Below are positions 57,376-64,000 of a stretch of 64,000 bases of DNA, one piece after another (position 1 is the first letter of the stretch; each line of letters begins with the position of its first letter). The notes beneath the pieces were generated by a model. It was not told the DNA's origin. It was given only the letters and a program-made list of their open reading frames with translations, and did no database searches. Made by a program: the position numbers and the translations under genes. The stretch is from Planococcus versutus (GTDB lineage: Bacteria; Bacillota; Bacilli; Bacillales_A; Planococcaceae), in contig NZ_CP016540.2 of NCBI RefSeq assembly GCF_001186155.3, positions 901,001-965,000 on the forward strand, given 5' to 3'.

Positions 57376-58263
57376 ATGGCTGAAACAGTAGTCAAACAAG
57401 ATCAACAAGAGATGCAAAAAGTCGCTGGTCCTTGGAAAGAGGCGTGGCGAGGTTTCCGTAAAAGTAAAGTAGCAGTTGTTGGAATGGGAATTGTTATCTT
57501 CTTTGTTTTGTTAGCAATTTTCGGACCGCTATTTACACCACAGGGCATCAATGCACAAAATTTGTCTCAACGGCTCATGCCTCCTTCTTCTACGCATTGG
57601 ATGGGGACTGACGATTTTGGTCGTGATATTTTATCGCGTGTAGTATACGGTGCACGGATCTCATTATGGGTTGGCTTTTTAGCAGTTATTGGATCTGTTA
57701 TTGTTGGAAGTATTTTAGGGATTTTGGCAGGCTATTACGGACGTTGGGTAGATACGATTATTTCGCGCATCTTTGATATCATGTTAGCGTTCCCAAGTAT
57801 CTTACTCGCAATCGCCGTTGTATCAGTTCTTGGACCTTCTTTACGAAATGCGCTAATTGCAATTGCCATTATCAACGTTCCAAACTTTGGACGTTTGATT
57901 CGTTCGAAAGTATTGAGTATTAAAGAAGATGAATATATCATGTCAGCAAAAGCGATTGGTATGAAAGATAATCGGATTCTGGTTTCGCATATTCTTCCCA
58001 ACTCAATGGCTCCTGTTATTGTTCAAGGAACATTAGCCATTGCAACTGCAATTATTGAAGCTGCAGCACTTGGATTCCTAGGATTGGGCGCACAAGCACC
58101 TTCTCCGGAATGGGGGAAAATGCTGGCAGACTCGCGTTCGTATTTAACAAATGCGCCGTGGACGATGATTTTCCCAGGTGTCGCAATCATGTTGACTGTT
58201 CTTGGGTTTAACTTGATGGGTGACGGATTACGTGACGCGTTAGATCCGCGAATGAAGTCATAA
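57376..58263 (+). CDS. appC: Oligopeptide ABC importer permease, AppC/OppC type
   Basis: A 295-residue permease with six hydrophobic segments. The OppC N-terminal domain and the MGTDDFGRDILSRVVYGARISL motif identify the C subunit; the EAA loop is IMSAKAIGMKDNRILVSHILPN. AAGGGGGAG precedes the ATG. Last gene of the importer operon. Confidence 0.92.
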   Translation: MAETVVKQDQQEMQKVAGPWKEAWRGFRKSKVAVVGMGIVIFFVLLAIFGPLFTPQGINAQNLSQRLMPPSSTHWMGTDDFGRDILSRVVYGARISLWVGFLAVIGSVIVGSILGILAGYYGRWVDTIISRIFDIMLAFPSILLAIAVVSVLGPSLRNALIAIAIINVPNFGRLIRSKVLSIKEDEYIMSAKAIGMKDNRILVSHILPNSMAPVIVQGTLAIATAIIEAAALGFLGLGAQAPSPEWGKMLADSRSYLTNAPWTMIFPGVAIMLTVLGFNLMGDGLRDALDPRMKS

Positions 58264-58300
58264 AAAAACGTGTGAGGCAAAGGCCTCACACGTTTTTTTA
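58263..58300. terminator. Bidirectional terminator after appC
   Basis: Fifteen-base stem AAAAAACGTGTGAGG with its complement and a 4-6 base loop; serves appC and the convergent YgaE-like gene. Confidence 0.94.
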
Positions 58301-59383
58301 TATAAAGTTTTCAAGATCACTATCTACTTCATCGGAATGATAATTCAAATACGCGATAATGAGTAAATCCAAATGTTCGAGCTGTTCTTCGTAATCCAAA
58401 ATTGCTGATAACACATGCATTAAATGATAAACCGAAAATTCATCTTCATGTTCTTCATGTGCTAAGTTTATTTCTTTTATAAAAATGGCCATTACTTCGT
58501 TACGTTTCAGAATGGCATCCTTGCCAGAACCTTCACTATGTTCAGGTCGTAATTTACCTACATACTTCATGTACAGCTGTTCGTGGTAACTAGCTAAACT
58601 TTCTAAACGTTCTTGTATCATCATATGAAAATGTTGAGGTAGCTCCATCAATTCGTTTTCGAACCGATTAAGTCTTCTCAATACTTCTAAGCTTTTTTTT
58701 GATGTGGCGATCATTTGACGATACAGAACCAGTTTTCGTGCCTTTATATATTGTTGCTTTTTGGTATAACTTCGTTCTTCTTTGTAAAACGAATACCATT
58801 GATCTACTTGTACTAACTTATCTGCCAGTTTCTCAATATCTTCTTTAACAGAGATGTGATCAGATGCGTGACGAATGGAAACACGAATCCAACGAATGAC
58901 TTCTTCACTTACGGAATGGATAGAAGAAAGTAATCGATTTTCATATTTGGGTGGTAAGAATATCATGTTCACAATAAATGCCGATATGATACCGAGAAGC
59001 ACCGTGCCAAACCGTAAAGATGCAAAGGTTAGAAAGTCAATGGAATGAGAATCCATAATGATAATGATCGTTACCAAAGTAAGGGGAACGGGTTTATCCA
59101 GCTTCAATTTCAGCATGACAACAATTGCTAAGATAGCTGCTGCACCAATAGTAAAGTAATTACTACCAAGAGTTAATACAAAAATAATAGCTATTGCTGC
59201 ACCAATCAAATTTCCATAAATTTGGTCGAGTAAAGTTAGATAAGACCGATAGATAGATGGTTGGATAGCAAAAATTGCTGCTACCCCTGCAAAAACAGGG
59301 GAAGGCAATCCTAATAAGTCGGCCAAGAACAAAGCCATAGAAATAGCCACGCCAGTTTTAAAAATACGTGCACCTAATTTCAT
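58298..59383 (-). CDS. ygaE: Aromatic acid exporter/FUSC-like membrane protein, YgaE-like
   Basis: A 361-residue protein with an N-terminal half of about six hydrophobic segments (ArAE_1 type) and a soluble, largely helical, charged C-terminal half. The segment AIFAIQPSIYRSYLTLLDQIYGNLIGA fits the family. Some relatives export aromatic acids; the role here is unknown. Position before gsaB corresponds to ygaE. Confidence 0.87.
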   Translation of the reverse strand: MKLGARIFKTGVAISMALFLADLLGLPSPVFAGVAAIFAIQPSIYRSYLTLLDQIYGNLIGAAIAIIFVLTLGSNYFTIGAAAILAIVVMLKLKLDKPVPLTLVTIIIIMDSHSIDFLTFASLRFGTVLLGIISAFIVNMIFLPPKYENRLLSSIHSVSEEVIRWIRVSIRHASDHISVKEDIEKLADKLVQVDQWYSFYKEERSYTKKQQYIKARKLVLYRQMIATSKKSLEVLRRLNRFENELMELPQHFHMMIQERLESLASYHEQLYMKYVGKLRPEHSEGSGKDAILKRNEVMAIFIKEINLAHEEHEDEFSVYHLMHVLSAILDYEEQLEHLDLLIIAYLNYHSDEVDSDLENFI

Positions 59384-59424
59384 CTACTTAAGGACTCCTT
59401 CCTTAAAAAATTTACTTTCTCTAA

Positions 59425-60711
59425 TTATAACTGTTTAAATGCTTCACGTACCGCTTGAACAGAAAAATCTATATCTTCTTCTGTATGTTCAGTCGTTAAA
59501 AACCAGGCTTCATATTTTGATGGGGCTAAATTGATTCCTTGTTCGAGCATTAATTTAAAGAAGCGCCCAAAAATTTCACCATCAGATTTTTCAGCTTGTT
59601 CGTAATTTTCAACTGTTAGATCAGTAAAGTAAATCGTTAATGCTCCTTTCAAGCGATTAACAGTAATGGTTACATGATATTCTTCGGCAGCTGCCAAAAT
59701 GCCTTTTTCTAGCTTTGCTCCGAGGTAATCCATTTTTTCGTAAATTCCCTCTTCGCGAAGTACTTCTAAACATGCGATTCCTGCTTGAATTGAAGCCGGA
59801 TTTCCAGCCATTGTACCAGCTTGGTAAGCAGGACCTAGAGGTGCAACGGTTTCCATGATTTCTTTTTTGCCGCCGTACGCACCAATTGGTAAACCGCCAC
59901 CAATAATTTTTCCAAGAGCTGTGAGATCAGGTATTAGTCCAAGCATATCTTGAGCACCACCATAATGGAAACGGAAAGCAGTAATGACTTCATCATAAAC
60001 AATTAAAGCACCTTTTTCATGGGCAATGCGATGAACTTCTTTTAGATAGCCTTCTTTTGGTTCAACGATACCAAAATTACCGACAATTGGTTCAACGAGA
60101 AGACAGGCAATTTCTTCTCCCCATTGATCCATAGCTTTTGAAAATGCATCGATGTCGTTAAATGGAATTGTTACAACTTCTTCTGCGATAGATTTTGGAA
60201 CACCTGCTGAATCTGGAATTCCCAGAGTTGCAGGCCCTGATCCAGCAGCTACAAGCACTAAATCAGAGTGACCGTGGTAACAACCCGCAAATTTCATGAT
60301 TTTTGTTCTTCCGGTGTAAGCACGGGAAACACGAATTGTTGTCATTACAGCTTCTGTGCCACTATTTACAAAACGCACCTTTTCCATGTTAGGCATAGCT
60401 TTTTTCAACATCTTAGCGAAAGTAATTTCGTGGCGTGTTGGAGTTCCGTAAAGTAGACCTGTTTCTGCAGCGTGTGTAATAGCCTTTGTGATGTGAGGGT
60501 GTGCATGTCCTGTGATAATCGGCCCATAAGCTGCAAGATAGTCTATGTATTTATTGCCATCAACGTCCCAAAAATAAGCGCCTTTGCCACGTTCCATAGC
60601 AATAGGGGAACCGCCGCCCACTGCTTTAAACGATCTTGATGGACTGTTAACACCACCTACAATATGTTCTAATGCTTCTTTATGCAGTTCTTCTGATGTG
60701 AAATGATTCAT
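59425..60711 (-). CDS. gsaB: Glutamate-1-semialdehyde 2,1-aminomutase
   Basis: A 428-residue PLP enzyme converting glutamate semialdehyde to 5-aminolevulinate for heme. The PLP lysine is Lys268 (ALGKIIGGG), Asp240-Glu241 binds the cofactor ring, and the gating loop [15 protein letters not shown] is present. By gene order it is gsaB, the second copy in Bacillus, rather than hemL of the hemAXCDBL cluster. AGGAGG ten bases upstream of the ATG. Divergent from the bcp gene. Confidence 0.94.
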   Translation of the reverse strand: MNHFTSEELHKEALEHIVGGVNSPSRSFKAVGGGSPIAMERGKGAYFWDVDGNKYIDYLAAYGPIITGHAHPHITKAITHAAETGLLYGTPTRHEITFAKMLKKAMPNMEKVRFVNSGTEAVMTTIRVSRAYTGRTKIMKFAGCYHGHSDLVLVAAGSGPATLGIPDSAGVPKSIAEEVVTIPFNDIDAFSKAMDQWGEEIACLLVEPIVGNFGIVEPKEGYLKEVHRIAHEKGALIVYDEVITAFRFHYGGAQDMLGLIPDLTALGKIIGGGLPIGAYGGKKEIMETVAPLGPAYQAGTMAGNPASIQAGIACLEVLREEGIYEKMDYLGAKLEKGILAAAEEYHVTITVNRLKGALTIYFTDLTVENYEQAEKSDGEIFGRFFKLMLEQGINLAPSKYEAWFLTTEHTEEDIDFSVQAVREAFKQL

Positions 60712-60835
60712 TAAGTAAATGCCTCCTATTGATTGGACTCTTCTTTATTGTAGACAACCTTATTCCGAAACGCCAAAGAAATTGAAACTGGGCTCAGTGT
60801 TCGGTACGATAAGAGTAAGAAAAGGAGTGGTGGAA

Positions 60836-61312
60836 ATGACTGTAGTAGAAGGTATGCAAGCACCAGGATTTTCATTAAAAAACGAAGTAGGAGAGATTAT
60901 TTCACTAAAAGATTTTGCTGGTAATAAATACGTAGTTCTTTATTTTTATCCAAAAGACATGACTCCAGGTTGTACAACACAAGCTTGTGATTTCCGTGAT
61001 GCCGAAGCTAATTTTTCCGAACTTAATGCAGTGATTTTGGGCGTGAGTGGAGATTCAGAAGATCAACATACGCAATTTATTGAAAAGCACGGTTTGCCTT
61101 TTTCATTATTAGTAGATGAAGATCATCAAGTGTCTGAAGACTATGGTGTTTGGGTAGAGAAGAATATGTACGGCAAAAAATTAATGGGTATTGAACGTTC
61201 GACTTACTTGATTGATCCGACAGGAATAATTGTCAAAGCTTGGCACAAAGTGAAAGTATCCAATCATATTCAGGATGTTTTGAAAACCTTAAAGTTAGTT
61301 AGTAAGCAATAA
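60836..61312 (+). CDS. bcp: Thioredoxin-dependent peroxiredoxin, Bcp/YgaF type
   Basis: A 158-residue peroxiredoxin of the AhpC/TSA fold that reduces hydroperoxides. The peroxidatic Cys46 and resolving Cys51 are in PGCTTQAC, the atypical 2-Cys arrangement of Bcp/PrxQ. AAAAGGAGTGG precedes ATG 60836. It lies close to perR as in B. subtilis (ygaF). The dehydrogenase gene starts 14 bases after its stop, so they likely share a transcript. Confidence 0.93.
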   Translation: MTVVEGMQAPGFSLKNEVGEIISLKDFAGNKYVVLYFYPKDMTPGCTTQACDFRDAEANFSELNAVILGVSGDSEDQHTQFIEKHGLPFSLLVDEDHQVSEDYGVWVEKNMYGKKLMGIERSTYLIDPTGIIVKAWHKVKVSNHIQDVLKTLKLVSKQ

Positions 61313-61326
61313 GGAGGAAGACGTTG

Positions 61327-62268
61327 ATGGAAATTTTATTTACATTTGTCCCGAGAGAAGATCAGCAAGAAAGAGTGAAAAAAGCATTTCCGGAAGTTGA
61401 GTTTTATTTCCTCGATCGAGATAAAACAAGGCTTTCATCTGCTAATATTATTGTGACATATGGAGAAGACTTAACAGCAGAGGATATCAAATCTGCTGAA
61501 AAGGTAGAGTGGATTATGGTTGCTAGTGCGGGTATTGAAAAGCTTCCGCATAAAGCCATTGAAAAACGTGGAATTACGGTTTCAAATGTAAAAGGGATTC
61601 ACAAAACACCAATGGCTGAATCTGTTTTGGCTCATTTGTTAGCGTTAAAACGTACGTTACCAGAAATTTATCAAAATCAACAAAAACATCTATGGAATAA
61701 AAAAATGAGCTCTTCAGAGTTAAATGGCACGACAGCATTAATTCTTGGTCCGGGAGCGATTGGATCAGAAATTGGTCGTTTGCTCCAAGCTTTTGGGGTC
61801 AATACGATTGGCTGTAACCGCTCAGGAAATCAGGCTCCAAATATGGACGAGATGATTTCGTTAGATAAGATTCTAGACAAGTTGCCTCTAGCCGATTATG
61901 TCATTTCAGTGTTGCCAAGCACGCAAGAAACTCAGCAACTTTTAGGCAAAGAGCATTTCAATGCGATGAAGCAAACGGCAATCTTTATGAACTTTGGTCG
62001 CGGGGACTTATTTGCAGAAACGGTTCTTCTAAAGGCATTACAGCAAAAAGAAATTGCTTTTGCTGTGTTGGATGTATTCGAACAAGAGCCACTTCCGGAA
62101 GATCATGTGTTTTGGTCAATGAATAGAGTTGTCGTGTCACCGCATATCTCTAGCAAATCTGGTAAGTATGTAGATCGCACACTCGATATTTTTATTCCGA
62201 ATCTTAAAAAATGGCTTGCCGATCGATCTGTTCCAACCAATTTAGTCGACATGGAAAAGGGGTATTAA
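61327..62268 (+). CDS. D-2-hydroxyacid dehydrogenase family protein
   Basis: A 313-residue NAD(P)-dependent dehydrogenase. The nucleotide motif GPGAIG is at residues 141-146; the catalytic residues are an Arg in NFGRGDL, Glu in DVFEQEPLP and His in VSPHIS, as in the family. The substrate is not predictable (glyoxylate or hydroxypyruvate reductase-like). ATG 61327 has AAGGAGG nine bases upstream. Not found between ygaF and perR in B. subtilis, so it is an insertion or lineage-specific gene. Confidence 0.88.
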   Translation: MEILFTFVPREDQQERVKKAFPEVEFYFLDRDKTRLSSANIIVTYGEDLTAEDIKSAEKVEWIMVASAGIEKLPHKAIEKRGITVSNVKGIHKTPMAESVLAHLLALKRTLPEIYQNQQKHLWNKKMSSSELNGTTALILGPGAIGSEIGRLLQAFGVNTIGCNRSGNQAPNMDEMISLDKILDKLPLADYVISVLPSTQETQQLLGKEHFNAMKQTAIFMNFGRGDLFAETVLLKALQQKEIAFAVLDVFEQEPLPEDHVFWSMNRVVVSPHISSKSGKYVDRTLDIFIPNLKKWLADRSVPTNLVDMEKGY

Positions 62269-62270
62269 TC

Positions 62271-62822
62271 ATGAAGATTTATACGAAAACTGGCGACAAA
62301 GGCACTACTTCACTTGTGTATGGAACAAGAGTAGCGAAAAATGATGCAGTAGTTGAAGCATACGGTACATGCGACGAAGCCAATACATTGATTGGGCTAG
62401 CAGTTGGATACTTGGATTCCGAATTTTTTAATGAAAAAAGAGATTTCCTTGAAATTTTTCATGAAATTCAAACATCTTTATTCCATGTAGGAGCGGAACT
62501 TGCTACACCTGCGAAAAAAGAAGTCAAGTGGAAACTAGCAGAACAAGATATTGCTAAACTAGAACAATGGATCGATCATTACGACGCTAAAGTGCCTGGC
62601 CTTACTAATTTCATCTTACCTGGAGGGCATCCATCTGGAGCAACACTTCATGTGGTAAGAACTGTTGTTAGAAGAGCAGAGCGCACAGTGCTATCAATTG
62701 AAACCGAAGTTTCACCAAATGTATTAGCGTATTTAAATCGCTTATCTGACTTTTTGTTTGTCGCTGCACGTTTAGTAAATCAACGACTCGGACGAATTGA
62801 AAAAGGATTACACGAAAAGTAA
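62271..62822 (+). CDS. Cob(I)alamin adenosyltransferase, PduO type
   Basis: A 183-residue ATP:cob(I)alamin adenosyltransferase that makes adenosylcobalamin. The ATP-binding N-terminus YTKTGDKGTTSLV and the helix VRTVVRRAERTV with the active-site arginines are diagnostic, like YvqK. It starts two bases after the dehydrogenase stop, ribosome binding site AAGGGG in the upstream gene. No B12-dependent enzyme is seen in this window. Confidence 0.93.
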   Translation: MKIYTKTGDKGTTSLVYGTRVAKNDAVVEAYGTCDEANTLIGLAVGYLDSEFFNEKRDFLEIFHEIQTSLFHVGAELATPAKKEVKWKLAEQDIAKLEQWIDHYDAKVPGLTNFILPGGHPSGATLHVVRTVVRRAERTVLSIETEVSPNVLAYLNRLSDFLFVAARLVNQRLGRIEKGLHEK

Positions 62823-62863
62823 GCAAAGAATCGCATGACAAACGGCGATAATATAGTGATTTC

Positions 62864-62893
62864 TTGACACCTGACACTTTGATTAGGTACACT
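62864..62893 (+). promoter_or_regulatory. Promoter of perR
   Basis: Perfect TTGACA (62864-62869), 18-base spacer, TACACT (62888-62893), 50 bases upstream of the perR start. Confidence 0.75.
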
Positions 62894-62895
62894 GT

Positions 62896-62910
62896 TTATA
62901 ACGATTACAA
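62896..62910 (+). promoter_or_regulatory. PerR box in the perR promoter
   Basis: The 15-base site TTATAACGATTACAA agrees with the Per box consensus TTATAATNATTATAA at all but two positions. It lies just downstream of the -10 box over the likely start point, so PerR should repress its own gene. Confidence 0.82.
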
Positions 62911-62943
62911 TGTAAGAGTATCTATGAAGTGAGGTGCACGGCG

Positions 62944-63387
62944 ATGTCTGAAGTACAATTAAAAGACGCGCTTGATGCTTTGAAGTTAACGGGTGTAAGA
63001 ATCACGCCCCAACGTCATGCGATTTTGGAGTATATGATTCACTCAACAAATCACCCAACAGCAGATGACATTTATCGCGCGCTTGAAAAAACGTTTCCTA
63101 ATATGAGTGTTGCAACTGTTTATAATAATTTACGTGTGTTCAGAAAAGCAGGTCTGGTAAAAGAATTAACTTATGGAGATTCCTCGAGCCGTTTCGACTT
63201 TGTTACAAATGACCATTATCATATTATCTGCAATGATTGCGGAAAAATAGTTGATTTTCATTACCCTGGACTTGATGAAGTAGAACATTTAGCTTCACAT
63301 GTCACTGGATTTGAAGTAGATTACCATCGTCTTGAAATTTATGGAACATGCCAAGACTGTGTAGGGAAAACGGCGAAAGCACAATAA
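62944..63387 (+). CDS. perR: Peroxide-sensing repressor PerR
   Basis: A 147-residue Fur-family repressor. Every functional residue falls at the same number as in B. subtilis PerR: regulatory metal ligands His37, Asp85, His91, His93 and Asp104, and structural zinc cysteines 96, 99, 136 and 139. Peroxide oxidises His37/His91 in the Fe form and releases DNA. ATG 62944 follows GTGAGGTG. Its promoter has a Per box. The neighbouring bcp and metal ATPase genes are of types often under PerR control, but no box was found at them. Confidence 0.97.
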   Translation: MSEVQLKDALDALKLTGVRITPQRHAILEYMIHSTNHPTADDIYRALEKTFPNMSVATVYNNLRVFRKAGLVKELTYGDSSSRFDFVTNDHYHIICNDCGKIVDFHYPGLDEVEHLASHVTGFEVDYHRLEIYGTCQDCVGKTAKAQ

Positions 63388-63420
63388 AAACATCCAGCGA
63401 AAATTCGCTGGATGTTTTTA
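63386..63420. terminator. Bidirectional terminator between perR and ygzB
   Basis: Stem AAAAACATCCAGCGAA with its complement, short loop, flanking A and T runs; it includes the ygzB stop codon at 63418-63420. Confidence 0.93.
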
Positions 63421-63771
63421 TTGTTGTGAACTTTTTTTATTGTAGTCTTGATCAAACTCTCTGCCTTCAAGCGAACGATCCATCGTTAACGGTTCATTGC
63501 AGTGCATGCAAATATCTACGCGGCCAAGCATTTTTGTGTGTTTTCCACAATTTGGACATTCCACAGGTATGGTTTTCATAGACAGTAAACCGATCCATGC
63601 ATAAACACCGGTACTTCCGATAATCGCGACAACACCTAGTAGCATGAAAATCACCATCACAATTGGGTGATTTCTAAAGTAAATCCCTACATACATAATG
63701 ACAATGCCGATAAAGATTAATGCTAACGCAAACGTACGAATACGATTGATTTTATTTTTATAAGGTTTCAT
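63418..63771 (-). CDS. ygzB: UPF0295 membrane protein, YgzB-like
   Basis: A 117-residue protein with two hydrophobic helices (about residues 13-33 and 40-64) and a C-terminal zinc-ribbon ([20 protein letters not shown]). Size and sequence fit UPF0295/YgzB, which stands next to perR in B. subtilis. Function unknown. Confidence 0.92.
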   Translation of the reverse strand: MKPYKNKINRIRTFALALIFIGIVIMYVGIYFRNHPIVMVIFMLLGVVAIIGSTGVYAWIGLLSMKTIPVECPNCGKHTKMLGRVDICMHCNEPLTMDRSLEGREFDQDYNKKSSQQ

Positions 63772-64000
63772 GGTTTATTTCCTCCTTGCATTCATCATAC
63801 TATATCATAAACACGCTTAAAAAGTGATATCGGTTTTCAAATGAAGGAATCCGCAATAAATATGTCGAAATAGAGAAAAGCAGAAGCTGATACATATAGT
63901 TCTGATGTCCGGTAAAAGGAAATGGTAGAGACCTGCAATGAAAATGAGCTGAAATTTATAACTAACCAGTCTGTGAAGCTCAAGTGCAGAATGCGATAGA
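63772..64000 (+). other. Non-coding end of the window
   Basis: No gene, RNA or clear repeat is recognised in the last 229 bases. The stretch GAGAAAAGCAGAAGCTGAT near 63875 faintly recalls the joining sequence of the 122-bp repeats but is too short to call. Confidence 0.4.

Noticed and set aside
63772..64000. Start of an rRNA operon, which lies downstream of this locus in B. subtilis
   Set aside because: No 16S sequence or strong rRNA promoter is visible before the window ends.

Overview
The window looks like a chromosomal segment of a low-GC Gram-positive bacterium of the order Bacillales, most likely a Planococcaceae (Planococcus or Planomicrobium type). This is inferred from gene content and gene order read from memory of Bacillus subtilis; no search was run. 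Three blocks keep B. subtilis order: (1) camS(yerH)-gatCAB-dgkB(yerQ)-rlmCD(yefA) at 1-10405; (2) a yfk/yfj-type block with DUF1128 (yfkK), YtxH (yfkI), YihY (yfkH), an MFS carrier (yfkF-like) and a second RlmCD-like protein (yfjO-like) at 35699-44574; (3) yfhF-recX-yfhH-yfhJ-yfhP-mutY-fabL-ntdP(ygaC)-ygaD-ygaE-gsaB-ygaF-perR-ygzB at 44616-63771. The small spore protein genes that sit in block 3 of B. subtilis (sspK, sspE) are absent, which suggests a non-sporulating lineage.

Layout. 1-10405: end of a CamS lipoprotein gene, the Glu-tRNA(Gln) amidotransferase operon, a thioredoxin-fold gene, diacylglycerol kinase, a Nudix hydrolase, a bd-type terminal oxidase operon (cydA, cydB and a 36-residue cydS), and a 23S rRNA uracil methyltransferase. 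10406-14060: a more accessory-looking stretch with a PLP fold-III enzyme and an FAD lactone oxidase translationally coupled, then a small FbpA-like gene and long non-coding DNA. 14060-35129: a TetR/drug exporter pair, DEAD-box helicase plus M29 aminopeptidase, a secreted SGNH hydrolase, a peptidase, a TPP riboswitch controlling thiT, map, a TspO-like protein, pepF, GNAT and DinB proteins, carbonic anhydrase, an MreB-family gene, a second M29 aminopeptidase, the pseudouridine catabolic pair psuK-psuG, and an FAD monooxygenase/methyltransferase pair.

35121-35643 holds the most unusual structure: four complete and one truncated copy of a 122-bp unit in perfect tandem register, each able to fold into a ~97-nt imperfect hairpin. 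The first copy begins inside the last codons of the methyltransferase gene and the array ends at a strong terminator, so it would form the 3' UTR of the monooxygenase/methyltransferase mRNA.

35699-63771: a sodium:alanine symporter, stress and membrane proteins, a metal-transporting P-type ATPase, then block 3. Block 3 is interrupted by a five-gene peptide importer in the gene order of the B. subtilis app operon (D-F-A-B-C), and by a 2-hydroxyacid dehydrogenase plus cobalamin adenosyltransferase next to perR. perR carries all metal-binding residues and a PerR box in its own promoter. Most convergent gene pairs share a bidirectional terminator hairpin, several of which overlap stop codons.
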